64,000 bases of DNA from Advenella kashmirensis W13003 (GTDB lineage Bacteria > Pseudomonadota > Gammaproteobacteria > Burkholderiales > Burkholderiaceae_B). Below, piece after piece: positions 34,976-44,382 of this stretch. The translations under genes were made by a program, and so were the position numbers. The notes below the pieces were generated by a model. The model worked only from the letters and a program-made list of their open reading frames with translations. It was not told where the DNA came from and made no database searches. The first letter of the stretch is position 1, and each line of letters opens with the position of its first letter. Location: contig NZ_KI650979.1 of NCBI RefSeq assembly GCF_000506985.1, forward strand, positions 1,736,710 to 1,800,709, given 5' to 3'.

Positions 34976-36763
34976 ATGTTGTTCAATACGAAACCGGGTC
35001 GGCTTTCATTGTCGGCGATCTTCATCAGCCTGTCCCTGGCGCTGGGCGCGGGCACCGCGATCGGCCAGGAGCAGCCTGCCGCAGCACGTACAGTCAATCT
35101 GCCGGCGCCACCGACCATCAAATATGACTATGACATGGATATTTTCCATCCGGTCATTGCCAAAAACGGCATGGTGGCATCCGAGCAGCGACTGGCGTCG
35201 GATATTGGTCTGGAAATTCTCAAAAAAGGCGGCAACGCCGTTGATGCCGCCGTGGCCGTCGGCTTTGCGCTGGCCGTGGCATTGCCCAACGCGGGTAACC
35301 TGGGCGGTGGCGGTTTCATGATGGTGCATGATGCCAAGTCCGGCAAAACCATTGCCCTGGATTTTCGTGAAATGGCGCCGGCCAAGGCAGGCCGCGACAT
35401 GTATCTGGATGACAAGGGTCAGGTCATCAACAACAAGTCCCTGTACACACACTTTGCTGTTGGTGTGCCCGGCACGGTCAAGGGAATGGAACATGCCCTT
35501 AAAAAATGGGGCACCATGTCGCTGGCCGACGTGATCCAGCCGGCTATCGCGCTGGCTGAAAAAGGCTATGCGGTCAGCCCGACGCTGGCCGAGGCGCTGG
35601 AGGTCGAGAAGGATAATCTGGGTAAATGGGACACGACCAAGGCCGTTTTTTTCAAAGACGGCGAGCCGCTTAAGGCCGGCGACCCGCTGGTTATGAAAGA
35701 CCTTGCCGCCTCCATGAAAATGATTGCAGAGCAGGGTAGCGATGCATTCTACAAAGGTGCCATCGCCGACCAGATCGTGCAGGAAATGAGCAAGCATCAG
35801 GGCCTCATCAGCAAGGAAGACCTGGCCAACTATAAAGTGGTTGAGCGTGAACCGGTCACGGGCGAGTACCGCGGCTATCAGGTGGTGTCCATGCCGCCGC
35901 CAAGCTCGGGCGGTATCCATATCATTCAGATGCTGAATGTACTGGAGCACTTCCCGCTGAATGAAACCGGTCCCAACAGTGCCAAGACCATTCGCCTAGT
36001 GGCCGAAACCATGAAGCGCGCCTATGCCGACCGGTCTGAATATCTGGGCGATACCGACTTTGTGAAAGTACCGCAAAAGGGACTGATCGCCAAATCATAT
36101 GCCGACGATCTGGCGCGGCTGGTAGGTGAAGACAAAGTCACTCCTGCAAAGGATATCAAGCCCGGCGGTCCGCAAAAATATGAAAGTGACCAGACCACCC
36201 ATTATTCTGTCGTGGACAAGGATGGCAATGCCGTTGCCGTGACTTACACGCTGAACCTGAATTTCGGTAGCGGCATTGTCGCTGGCAACACCGGTATTCT
36301 GCTGAACAATGAAATGGACGACTTTTCGGCCAAACCCGGCGTGCCCAATGCCTTTGGCCTGATCGGGGGCGATGCCAACGCCATCGAGCCCGGCAAACGA
36401 CCGCTGTCGTCCATGACGCCGACCATGGTGCTCAAAGACAACAAGCCGTGGCTGGTCACCGGCAGCCCCGGCGGTGCACGCATTATCACAACCGTATTGC
36501 AGACCCTGATCAATAGTATTGATTTCGGCATGAACCCGGCGGTGGCTGCTGCATTGCCGCGCTTTCATCATCAATGGCTGCCCGACGAACTGCGTCTGGA
36601 GCCCGGTTTCAGTCCCGACACGATCGATCTGCTTAAAAAACAGGGTTACAAGGTGGTGATCAAACCGACGATGGGACGGACCCAGACTATTCAGATTCGC
36701 GATAATATGATGTACGGCTTCTCGGATCCGCGTAACCCGGACGGGGTCACGGTCGGATTCTGA
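34976..36763 (+). CDS. ggt: Gamma-glutamyltransferase precursor
   Basis: The 595-residue periplasmic enzyme cleaves glutathione and transfers the gamma-glutamyl group. It has a signal peptide (about residues 1-30, ending TAIGQ). The autocleavage site is before Thr407 in ESDQTTHYSVVDKDG, which starts the small subunit. Substrate-binding motifs LLNNEMDDFSAKPG and KRPLSSMTPTMV follow. It closely follows the E. coli enzyme around the active site. GAGGAG precedes the ATG at 34976. A terminator follows. Confidence 0.96.
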   Translation: MLFNTKPGRLSLSAIFISLSLALGAGTAIGQEQPAAARTVNLPAPPTIKYDYDMDIFHPVIAKNGMVASEQRLASDIGLEILKKGGNAVDAAVAVGFALAVALPNAGNLGGGGFMMVHDAKSGKTIALDFREMAPAKAGRDMYLDDKGQVINNKSLYTHFAVGVPGTVKGMEHALKKWGTMSLADVIQPAIALAEKGYAVSPTLAEALEVEKDNLGKWDTTKAVFFKDGEPLKAGDPLVMKDLAASMKMIAEQGSDAFYKGAIADQIVQEMSKHQGLISKEDLANYKVVEREPVTGEYRGYQVVSMPPPSSGGIHIIQMLNVLEHFPLNETGPNSAKTIRLVAETMKRAYADRSEYLGDTDFVKVPQKGLIAKSYADDLARLVGEDKVTPAKDIKPGGPQKYESDQTTHYSVVDKDGNAVAVTYTLNLNFGSGIVAGNTGILLNNEMDDFSAKPGVPNAFGLIGGDANAIEPGKRPLSSMTPTMVLKDNKPWLVTGSPGGARIITTVLQTLINSIDFGMNPAVAAALPRFHHQWLPDELRLEPGFSPDTIDLLKKQGYKVVIKPTMGRTQTIQIRDNMMYGFSDPRNPDGVTVGF

Positions 36764-36820
36764 GCGGGAGCGCCAGCTACGGTGCGTCGCGGTCTGCGCG
36801 AGGCAGATTGATTCTCTGAA

Positions 36821-36855
36821 AACGGTGCCGGATAATTGCCGCACCGTTTTTTTGT
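36821..36855 (+). terminator. Intrinsic terminator of ggt
   Basis: AACGGTGC (36821-36828) pairs with GCACCGTT (36841-36848), followed directly by a T run. It lies between ggt and the next gene on the same strand. Confidence 0.9.
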
Positions 36856-36893
36856 TTGTTGGCGTCAGAACAGTTACACAAGAAAGGAAGGGC

Positions 36894-37949
36894 ATGTACC
36901 AGTCACTCAATCAATTATTGAATATCAAATATCCCCTGATCCAGGCACCTATGGCGGGCGTCTCCACGCCGGCGCTGGCTGCCGCTGTATCCGAAGCCGG
37001 TGGGCTGGGATCGCTGGGTCTGGCATCGGCTTCGCTGGATCAGGCTCGCAGCATGATTGAAGAAGTTCAGCGTCTGACGCGCAAGCCGGTTAATATCAAT
37101 TTCTTCTGTCATAAACCCACCGTGCCTGACCAGGCAGCCAATCAGGCCTGGCTGGCGCATCTGCATCCGATGTTCGAAGAGTTTGGCGCCACGCCGCCGG
37201 CCGATTTACAGGACATTTACCGACCATTCCCCGGTTATGACGACATGCTGCAACTGGTTCTGGAGACGCGTCCGGCCGTGGTCAGTTTTCATTTCGGGCT
37301 GCCTTCAGCTGATTACATAAAGGCCTTACAGAACGCCGGGATCGTGCTGATGGCCAGCGCAACCACGCCGGCCGAGGCCAAACAGATTGAAGCTGCGGGT
37401 ATCGATGTCCTGGTTGCCCAGGGCTACGAGGCCGGTGGGCATCGTGGTGTGTTCGATCCGGAAAACGGCGATGCCCAGTATGGTACCTTTGCCCTGGTGC
37501 ATATGCTGGCAACACAATCGTCATTGCCCGTGGTGGCTGCCGGTGGCATTATGGACGGCGCCGCGATCAAGGCAGCGCTGGCCCTGGGTGCCGCGGGAGT
37601 TCAGTGTGGCACGGCGTTTGTGCTGTGCCCGGAATCGGCTGCCAATGCGGCTTATCGCGAGGCACTGCAAAGTGAGCGTGCATATGAGACGCGCGTGACC
37701 ACCACGTTGTCTGGTCGTGCGGCGCGTGGGTTGCGCAATCGACTGTATATTGATGAGCCTGCAGGTGCGCGCCCGCCAACCCCTGGCTATTCAATGACCT
37801 ATGACGCGGCCAAAGCGCTGAACGCGGCTGCCAGCGCCAAAGGCAATTTTGATTTTGCCGCGCAATGGGCGGGGCAGGCAGCCGCGCTCGCTCGTCCCAT
37901 GTCGGCAGCCGATATGGTGCAGACGCTGGTGAAAGAAGCGGGCTGGTAG
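36894..37949 (+). CDS. Nitronate monooxygenase family flavoprotein
   Basis: The 351-residue TIM-barrel enzyme uses FMN to oxidise alkyl nitronates. It shows KYPLIQAPMAGVSTPALAAA at the N terminus, the catalytic His in AQGYEAGGHRGVF and the phosphate-binding PVVAAGGIMDGAAIKAALAL followed by GAAGVQCGTAF. AGGAAG precedes the ATG at 36894. It has its own promoter region after the ggt terminator and converges on the CoA-transferase gene. Confidence 0.9.
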   Translation: MYQSLNQLLNIKYPLIQAPMAGVSTPALAAAVSEAGGLGSLGLASASLDQARSMIEEVQRLTRKPVNINFFCHKPTVPDQAANQAWLAHLHPMFEEFGATPPADLQDIYRPFPGYDDMLQLVLETRPAVVSFHFGLPSADYIKALQNAGIVLMASATTPAEAKQIEAAGIDVLVAQGYEAGGHRGVFDPENGDAQYGTFALVHMLATQSSLPVVAAGGIMDGAAIKAALALGAAGVQCGTAFVLCPESAANAAYREALQSERAYETRVTTTLSGRAARGLRNRLYIDEPAGARPPTPGYSMTYDAAKALNAAASAKGNFDFAAQWAGQAAALARPMSAADMVQTLVKEAGW

Positions 37950-37973
37950 GCTGGTACGCGTCTGCCCGTTCAG

Positions 37974-39350
37974 TCAGCCCGCCCGCCATGATGGATCATC
38001 ACTGCCCCACAAACCGCCTACAGCCGAGAATTGGGTATGACTGTCCAGGCTGAAGGCGGGGCGCGATTGCACTACAATTCCGGACGGGCTGGGCTGGCTG
38101 GTCTGCCAGGCTGACACATCGGTCAGCGCGGTGCCTCGATCCGCCGCAGGTCCCTGATTCAGCAGCCAGTGGGCTGTGGCCAGCAGATGAGCCTGGATAC
38201 GCCAGGTTCCGCCCACCTCGCTGCGCCATTTGAGCGCGCGCAAAATCCCTGCCGCCAGCAGATACCCCGTGGCATGATCCAGCGTCTGCGCCGGCAGGGC
38301 GCCGGGCGTGAAACCGTCCTTTGACTCGAGCATGCCGATACCGGTGGCGGCCTGAACAATACTGTCAAAGCCACGCCGGTCTCCCCAGGGGCCAGCAAAC
38401 GTCCATGCAGACAGCGTGGCGTGAATCAGATGCGGATAATCGCGGGCAAGCGTGGCGCTGTCCAGTCCGAAAGCAGCCAGCGCCTGGGGGCGATAACCGG
38501 TCACCACTACATCTGCGGTGGCCAGCAGTTCGTGCAAGCGATGCAGCGATTCGGGCTCTCGCAGGTCAAGCAATGCCGAGCGCTTGTCGGCACCCGTATC
38601 GACATGTTGCACCGGCAGTTCGGGCATGGCCGGGTTATCGATCCGCAGCACATCGCAGCCGAGGTAGCCCAGCGTGCGGGTTGCCACGGGCCCGGCAATC
38701 ACGCGGGTCAGGTCCAGTACACGCGGGGCGCCTTCTGACGCACGCAGTGGCGCAGGCACATGTGGAGCGATATTGTCGATGGCAAGCAGGGGGATGGCGG
38801 CTGCTGCCCGCGCCTGTGGCGACTGCTGCCATTGCGCGGCGTCCCGGACGCGAACGGCAATTCCCTTTGCCGCAGTGACCGTGTCTTCAACGTCGCCGGC
38901 CTGCGCCTGTGTCAGTGTGTCGGCCAGCTGCTCGCGCGTGGCGTCATCGGGCAGGCCGAGTGCGTCAAGCAGGCGTTGCCGGTGATGGGGATAGTTGCCG
39001 TGAAGCCTGACCCAGCCGTCACGGGTTCGGAAGAATCCTGAATGCGATTTGAAAACGGCAGCGTGTTCGCCATCTATGGTCTGCAACTGGTCGTTGCGAA
39101 AGGCAACCGATACCTGTGCCGGCTCGACTATTGCCTTGCGAGCCTGCCGCAGATCGGCGGCGGCGAGTGCGGCGGCGGCCACGGCGCCGCAAGCCAGTTC
39201 ACTGACTTGCAGATTGGATGGTAGAAAATTGCCCTGGCCCAGCTGCAGATGAGCTTCTACATCGTGTGGCGACAATTGCAGTACAGGCAGGACATCCGCC
39301 AGCAGGCGATTGGAGACCCGTGATGTTGGTGCAGATGGCCGGCGCGTCAC
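37974..39350 (-). CDS. Class III CoA-transferase (CaiB/BaiF family), GTG start
   Basis: The 458-residue protein has the family signature GAPRVLDLTRVIAGPVATRT followed by LGYLGCDVLRIDNP, here at about residue 210 rather than at the N terminus. The preceding 200 residues resemble a CaiB C-terminal half (VFKSHSGFFRTRDGWVRLHG), as in two-half CoA-transferases. No single catalytic Asp was assigned. The GTG start overlaps the stop of the upstream nitroreductase gene as GTGA. The substrate is unknown. Confidence 0.85.
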   Translation of the reverse strand: MTRRPSAPTSRVSNRLLADVLPVLQLSPHDVEAHLQLGQGNFLPSNLQVSELACGAVAAAALAAADLRQARKAIVEPAQVSVAFRNDQLQTIDGEHAAVFKSHSGFFRTRDGWVRLHGNYPHHRQRLLDALGLPDDATREQLADTLTQAQAGDVEDTVTAAKGIAVRVRDAAQWQQSPQARAAAAIPLLAIDNIAPHVPAPLRASEGAPRVLDLTRVIAGPVATRTLGYLGCDVLRIDNPAMPELPVQHVDTGADKRSALLDLREPESLHRLHELLATADVVVTGYRPQALAAFGLDSATLARDYPHLIHATLSAWTFAGPWGDRRGFDSIVQAATGIGMLESKDGFTPGALPAQTLDHATGYLLAAGILRALKWRSEVGGTWRIQAHLLATAHWLLNQGPAADRGTALTDVSAWQTSQPSPSGIVVQSRPAFSLDSHTQFSAVGGLWGSDDPSWRAG

Positions 39351-40060
39351 GATGCTTCTCCGTCCAAAGCCGTATGAAACACCGTAAATTCGTCAATGCC
39401 GATACGACTGGTCGAAAACTGGTTCGCCGGGTGGCTGACGTCCTCATAGCCCAGTGAAATGCCGCAGGCAATAATCTGGTCGTCGGCGATCTTCAGGTGT
39501 TGCCGGACAATATCAGGATAATTGCACAGCGCTGCCTGGGGACAGGTGTGCAGTCCGAGCGAGCGGGCGGCGATCATGATGCTCTGGATGAACATGCCGG
39601 TATCCATCCAGGTGCCGGTCTCCATATCATTGTCCAGGGTAATGAACAGCACCACCGGCGCATCGAAAAAAGCAAAATTGCGGCCATGCTGGCGTTTCAT
39701 GCCGGCCTTGTCGTCCCGTGTAATGCCCAGTGTGTTGTACAGGGACCAGCCCGTTTCACGGCGGCGCGCAAGATAAGGTTCCCGCCATTTGACAGGATAG
39801 TACTGATACTCGCGATGCTCCGGTTCGCCGCGCTCATGGGCTTGCAGCAGCGCCTGCGATAGCCGGTCCCGGATGGCGCCCGAGACCACATGTACTTTCC
39901 AGGGCTGGATATTGCTGCCGCTTGGCGCGCGCGCAGCTGCATGCAAAATGCGGCGGATATCACCGGGGTCGACCGGGTCGGACAAAAAGCCGCGAACGCT
40001 TTTGCGACTCAGAATGGCCTGCAGGGTTTCATTGTCTGGAAGGGGATCTCGATTGTTCAT
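39347..40060 (-). CDS. Nitroreductase family flavoprotein
   Basis: The 237-residue protein has the FMN-binding start SRKSVRGFLSDPVDPGDIRR and ARAPSGSNIQPWKVHVVSG, plus GMFIQSIMIAARSLGLHTCP, all typical of NfnB/NfsA-like nitroreductases. These reduce nitro groups, quinones or enones using NAD(P)H. It is the first gene of a pair with the CoA-transferase, coupled by a 4-base overlap. Confidence 0.9.
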   Translation of the reverse strand: MNNRDPLPDNETLQAILSRKSVRGFLSDPVDPGDIRRILHAAARAPSGSNIQPWKVHVVSGAIRDRLSQALLQAHERGEPEHREYQYYPVKWREPYLARRRETGWSLYNTLGITRDDKAGMKRQHGRNFAFFDAPVVLFITLDNDMETGTWMDTGMFIQSIMIAARSLGLHTCPQAALCNYPDIVRQHLKIADDQIIACGISLGYEDVSHPANQFSTSRIGIDEFTVFHTALDGEAS

Positions 40061-40402
40061 ACGAAGTCCGGTTGGTTGATCGCAATAGCAGGTGAAATAG
40101 GCCACTGCCACAATGGCTACTGACAGTCACTTCACTTTACCATTTTTTATGACCGGGCAAGATGCCTTTGCCGGCGTCATGATGCATGATAATGACCTGT
40201 GAGGCATGGGTAAGCTACACCGGGGCATTTGAAAATGACCGAAAATTCTAATGCGAATCGCGTCTTATCTTATCGCAAAAAAAACGTTCCCTATTTAAAG
40301 CTGCATCCGTAGACTTTGAATCACGGTGATTGCAACGTTTCCATGAATATTGCAATTGAAATATCACCGGAAAGCCGATCAATCACCAAAAGGATTCATT
40401 CT
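40061..40402. other. Intergenic region between divergent nitroreductase and tauD-like genes
   Basis: No gene of its own was found. A palindrome TCATG-ATG-CATGA lies at 40177-40189. The stretch before the dioxygenase gene should carry the promoter of the sulfonate island. No clear CysB or Cbl site could be assigned by eye. Confidence 0.4.
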
Positions 40403-41365
40403 ATGAGCACGACAGCATTGAAAGTGCGGGAGCTTCCCGTCGAGCAGCAGATCCGGATTCAGCCTCAGTCAGGCTATACCGGTGCGCTGGTCACCGGCGT
40501 CAATCTGACCAAACCGCTCTCGACCGATCAGATAGCAACCATCCGTGGTGCACTGAACAAATGGGGCGTGGTGTACTTTCGCGACCAGCATCTGAACCAC
40601 GCCCAGCATATCGCGTTCGGCCGCCAGTTCGGCGACGTCACGCCCGGTCATCCTTACGAAGGCGACGGTGCGCCCACCGGGTTTCCGGAAATTCATACGG
40701 TCTCACCCGATGCGTACCGCAAGCGCTATGGCGAGCATTATCGCAAGCAGGAAGGCAGCAATGGTCCGGGCTGGCACGCCGATGTTACGCCATTGATCAA
40801 TCCGCCCGCCTACTCTATTCTGCGCGCAGAAACCGTACCTGATTTCAGCGGAGATACCCATTTCACCAATGTCGCCGCAGCCTACCGCGGCCTGTCCCGG
40901 CCGGTTCGGGATCTGATTGACCATTTGCGTGCCGAGCACCGGTTCGGCTCCAGCCAGAGTGCAGAACGCAGTAATGAAAAGATCGGCGAATGGGTACGCA
41001 ATAAACCCCTGGCCTCGATTCATCCGGTCGTGCGCCTGCACCCGGACACCGGCGAGAAAGTCATTTATGTCAATCCATCGTTTACGCGGCAAATTGTCGG
41101 TGTCTCTCCAAGAGAAAGCCGTCATATTCTGGATCTGCTGTTCGAACATCTGGCCAACCCGGTGTACACCGACCGCTTCCGCTGGGAACCGGGTTCCATC
41201 GCGTTCTGGGATAACCGCGCGGTACTGCATCTGGCGCCGCGGGATTTCGAACATCTGGACGTGCAGCGTATCCTACATCGCATCACCCTGGTCGGTGATA
41301 TCCCGATCGGGCCTGACGGCCTGCGCTCGACATCCATCGAGGGCGAGCCTTTTTTGGCGGCGTAA
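40403..41365 (+). CDS. TauD/TfdA family Fe(II)/2-oxoglutarate dioxygenase, copy 1
   Basis: The 320-residue enzyme belongs to the family that oxidises the carbon next to a sulfonate or sulfate ester and releases sulfite or sulfate plus an aldehyde. Iron ligands are His125 and Asp127 (PGWHADVTP) and His276 (AVLHLAPRD). Arg289 and Arg293 (QRILHRITLVGD) bind 2-oxoglutarate. The ATG at 40403 has AGGA nine bases upstream; an earlier in-frame Met exists at 40343. It opens an island with ssuC, ssuB, ssuA and a second dioxygenase. Taurine or alkylsulfate are possible substrates. Confidence 0.9.
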   Translation: MSTTALKVRELPVEQQIRIQPQSGYTGALVTGVNLTKPLSTDQIATIRGALNKWGVVYFRDQHLNHAQHIAFGRQFGDVTPGHPYEGDGAPTGFPEIHTVSPDAYRKRYGEHYRKQEGSNGPGWHADVTPLINPPAYSILRAETVPDFSGDTHFTNVAAAYRGLSRPVRDLIDHLRAEHRFGSSQSAERSNEKIGEWVRNKPLASIHPVVRLHPDTGEKVIYVNPSFTRQIVGVSPRESRHILDLLFEHLANPVYTDRFRWEPGSIAFWDNRAVLHLAPRDFEHLDVQRILHRITLVGDIPIGPDGLRSTSIEGEPFLAA

Positions 41366-41449
41366 ACGGTTTGCACTGTTCAATACAGTGATGCCCCCTG
41401 GCGGCGGCATCACTGACGCGCCTTTCTCAATCAAGTCAAAGTGAGTCCT

Positions 41450-42370
41450 ATGGTTTCCCCGTCCTCAGGCATCGTATCGTCGTTGCCCGATTTTCCAAAT
41501 GAATTGCTGCATCGCTCTGAACGCGCGCCGACTTACATATCGAGCCCGTCCGTGCCGGCAGAGCTGGTGGATCCAACTGTCATCGCGCAAGTGCGCCGGC
41601 CCCAGAGCCGACTGCCGCGCTCGGTTCAGCGTCTGTTGGGTCCCGTGTTGTTGCTGGCTGGCTGGCAGTTGCTTAGCACCTTGGAGATTTTTGACCAGCG
41701 CACCACACCGGCGCCGTGGACGGTGATTCACACGGCCTGGACGTTGCTGGCCTCGGGCGAGTTGCAGACCCATTTGTGGGCGTCGCTACAGCGGGTGCTG
41801 GCCGGCCTGGCGCTGGGACTGGGTATCGGGCTGACCGGCGCCATTGCCAGTGGCCTGTCGCGCGCCGGCGAAAACATCGTGGATGCCAATATGGAAATTC
41901 TGCGCGCCGTCCCAAATTTTGCGCTGCTGCCGGTGCTGATCGCCTGGTTTGGTATCGGCGAAGACTCGAAAATTATTCTGATCTCGCTGGGTGTGCTGGT
42001 GGCCATTTACATCAACACCTACAGCGCTATTCGCAATGTCGATGCCTCGCTGATTGAAGCGGCCACAACGTTTGGTGTCAAGCGCCGTGAGTTAATCACG
42101 ACTGTCATTCTGCCGGGTGCGTTGCCCGGCTTCCTGGTCGGGCTGAGGATTGCGCTGACCAGCGCCTGGCTGGCCCTGATTTTTGCCGAAACCATTAACG
42201 CGCCGCTCGGACTGGGACGCATGATGTCTGATGCACGTGAGTATTTCAGGATCGATATTATTTTTGTGTTGCTGGCGAGCTATGCGATTCTGGGGCTGTT
42301 GTCTCTAAGTCTGGTCAGATATCTGGAATCAAGGCTGTTGCAGTGGCGGAGGGTTTTCGATGGCCAATAA
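41450..42370 (+). CDS. ssuC: Aliphatic sulfonate ABC transporter permease, SsuC/TauC type
   Basis: The 306-residue inner-membrane protein has about six helices after a 50-residue soluble lead. The EAA loop is ASLIEAATTFGVKRRELITT. Family motifs FALLPVLIAWFGIGEDSKII and LIFAETINAPLGLGRMM are present. A GTG at 41441 is an alternative start. It overlaps ssuB by 11 bases. Gene order C-B-A is unusual relative to the E. coli ssuEADCB arrangement. Confidence 0.9.
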   Translation: MVSPSSGIVSSLPDFPNELLHRSERAPTYISSPSVPAELVDPTVIAQVRRPQSRLPRSVQRLLGPVLLLAGWQLLSTLEIFDQRTTPAPWTVIHTAWTLLASGELQTHLWASLQRVLAGLALGLGIGLTGAIASGLSRAGENIVDANMEILRAVPNFALLPVLIAWFGIGEDSKIILISLGVLVAIYINTYSAIRNVDASLIEAATTFGVKRRELITTVILPGALPGFLVGLRIALTSAWLALIFAETINAPLGLGRMMSDAREYFRIDIIFVLLASYAILGLLSLSLVRYLESRLLQWRRVFDGQ

Positions 42371-43070
42371 CGATGCGGTCCGGGTGCATGCGCTCAATAA
42401 GGTATTCGGCAATCACGCAGTTCTGAACGGCTTGTCGCTGTCAATCGGCCAGGGCGAGTTTGTCGCGCTGCTGGGTCGCAGCGGGTCGGGTAAAAGTACG
42501 TTTCTGCGTGTGCTGGGTGCACTGGATGGTCAGGTAACCGGGCAGATTCGGGTACCGGCCCGGCGTGCGATTGTGTTCCAGGAGCCCAGACTATTCCCCT
42601 GGCAGCGGGTCATGCGAAACGTGACGGTCGGGCTACCCCAGACCCGATCCACCCGTGAACAGGCGCTGGGCGCCCTGAGCGAAGTGGGGCTGGATCGGCA
42701 TGCGCAGGCCTGGCCGCGCACGCTGTCCGGTGGCGAGGCGCAACGAGCTGCCCTGGCCCGGGCGCTGGTGCGGGACCCACAACTGTTATTGCTTGACGAG
42801 CCTTTTGGTGCACTGGATGCGCTGACGCGGCTGCGCATGCATGTGCTATTGCGCAATCTGTACGAGCGACACCGGCCTGCTGTGTTGCTGGTGACGCATG
42901 ACGTAGACGAAGCCATCCTGCTGGCAGATCGCGTACTGGTGCTCACCGATGGCCGCATTTCTTTTGACGAACCGGTATCGATCGATGATCCGGTACGACG
43001 CAACAGCCCCCGCTTTGATGCGTTGCGTGCGTCGCTGTTGCAGGAGCTGGGCATTGTCCAGCAGGCCTGA
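42360..43070 (+). CDS. ssuB: Aliphatic sulfonate ABC transporter ATPase, SsuB/TauB type
   Basis: The 236-residue ATPase has Walker A LLGRSGSGKST, Q-loop VFQEPRLFPWQRVM, signature LSGGEAQRAALARAL, Walker B LLLLDEPFGALD and the switch His in LVTHDVDEAI. VFQEPRLFPW is characteristic of SsuB, TauB and nitrate ATPases. It overlaps ssuC and precedes the binding-protein gene by 40 bases. Confidence 0.92.
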   Translation: MANNDAVRVHALNKVFGNHAVLNGLSLSIGQGEFVALLGRSGSGKSTFLRVLGALDGQVTGQIRVPARRAIVFQEPRLFPWQRVMRNVTVGLPQTRSTREQALGALSEVGLDRHAQAWPRTLSGGEAQRAALARALVRDPQLLLLDEPFGALDALTRLRMHVLLRNLYERHRPAVLLVTHDVDEAILLADRVLVLTDGRISFDEPVSIDDPVRRNSPRFDALRASLLQELGIVQQA

Positions 43071-43110
43071 TGAATTGTTTATGTTTTTGTCGATTTTTGT
43101 AGAGGGAATT

Positions 43111-44343
43111 ATGCCGTTTGTGTTATCCGGCTCCAGGGGCCGCTTCGTCTCACATGTCTTACACGCACTGGCACGCCGCCGTTTGAAATCCATTGTGCCG
43201 ACGATCATGCTGACGTGCTTTTCTGTCGCCGCCGCCGCGGCCGTCTCGGGTGAGCAGGCCTCGCTGGATAAAAAACTGCACGATGCCGTGCCCGCCGGTG
43301 TGCGGCTGATTGTCGCGGAACAAAGTGACCAGTTCTCAATTCCCTGGAAATTGTCTGCGCTGGGAGAGAACGCGCCTTACAACGTGACGTTCGCCAATTT
43401 CAACGGCGGTCCTGCCGTGCTCGAAGCGCTGGTATCGGGCGCGGTCGATGTGGGCTTTATCGGTGAGGCGCCGTTGCCCATTGCCCTGGCTTCGGGCGTG
43501 CAGGATCTCAAAGTGATTGCGGCCATCGCCAATCCGGGCAGTCCTGGCAATATTTTCCTGGTCGCGCAGCCCGGTAGCGGAATTCGAAAGGCACAGGATC
43601 TGGCAGGCAAAACCATTGCCTATCCGCCGGGTACAGGCAGGCACATGATTTTGAGCGGCATTCTGCATTCAGCCGGTCTGGATATCCGTAAAGATATCAA
43701 GAGCGTCACCCTGGCCGGTTCGGAAGTTGCTCCGACCTTTGCTTCGCGTTCAGTGGATGCGGCCATTGTGCTGGGCCAGCAACTGTTCAGACTGGGCAGC
43801 CCGCCCATCGTGGAAGACGGGACGGGGCATAACTGGGGACTGAATGTGCTCGTAACCCGGCAATCGGTACTGGACGATCCGGCCAAAGCCCGTGCGCTGG
43901 CTGATCTGACCCGGCGCGCGGTTCAGGTCCTGAACTGGCAGCAGCGCCATGCAGAACAATGGATCCGGGCCAGCTATGTCAGGCAGCAGGGGCTGACGTA
44001 CGAACAGGGCAAGTATTTGTTCGATAAATCGGGGCTGGGCACCTACTATCCCATACAAAGTGAACTGAAACAGGTCTACCAGCAAATTGCTGATGGTCTG
44101 TACGAAACCGGTGCGTTGCAGAAAAAAGTAACGGTGGCCCCGTTTCTGGATACTCGTTTCAATGACATTGTGGTCGAACAGAACCGGCTGGATGGCATTG
44201 TTCCGAAGCCGCTGGAGAACGATAGTCATGCCGTGATCCATTCGCATGACGCAAGGACTGATGCAACCTCGTCTGAATCCGCTGCCGCACCCGGTACAGG
44301 ATCGGCGGTCGTGACCGCCGGTGCGGCCGCTGCGGTTCCCTGA
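43111..44343 (+). CDS. ssuA: Sulfonate/sulfate-ester binding protein, SsuA type, extended C terminus
   Basis: The 410-residue protein has a long signal region (hydrophobic core about residues 30-50, IVPTIMLTCFSVAAAAA) and the SsuA/NMT1 fold (NVTFANFNGGPAVLEALVSG, then AVDVGFIGEAPLPIALASG). SsuA proteins are usually near 320 residues; this one has about 70 extra, including a C-terminal Ala/Ser/Gly-rich tail. AGAGGGAATT precedes the ATG. Codon use in the tail looks ordinary. The ligand should be an organosulfonate or sulfate ester. Confidence 0.88.
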   Translation: MPFVLSGSRGRFVSHVLHALARRRLKSIVPTIMLTCFSVAAAAAVSGEQASLDKKLHDAVPAGVRLIVAEQSDQFSIPWKLSALGENAPYNVTFANFNGGPAVLEALVSGAVDVGFIGEAPLPIALASGVQDLKVIAAIANPGSPGNIFLVAQPGSGIRKAQDLAGKTIAYPPGTGRHMILSGILHSAGLDIRKDIKSVTLAGSEVAPTFASRSVDAAIVLGQQLFRLGSPPIVEDGTGHNWGLNVLVTRQSVLDDPAKARALADLTRRAVQVLNWQQRHAEQWIRASYVRQQGLTYEQGKYLFDKSGLGTYYPIQSELKQVYQQIADGLYETGALQKKVTVAPFLDTRFNDIVVEQNRLDGIVPKPLENDSHAVIHSHDARTDATSSESAAAPGTGSAVVTAGAAAAVP

Positions 44344-44382
44344 AATCAGTGCACATCAAAACACAGAAAAAACGGAGTCGAT

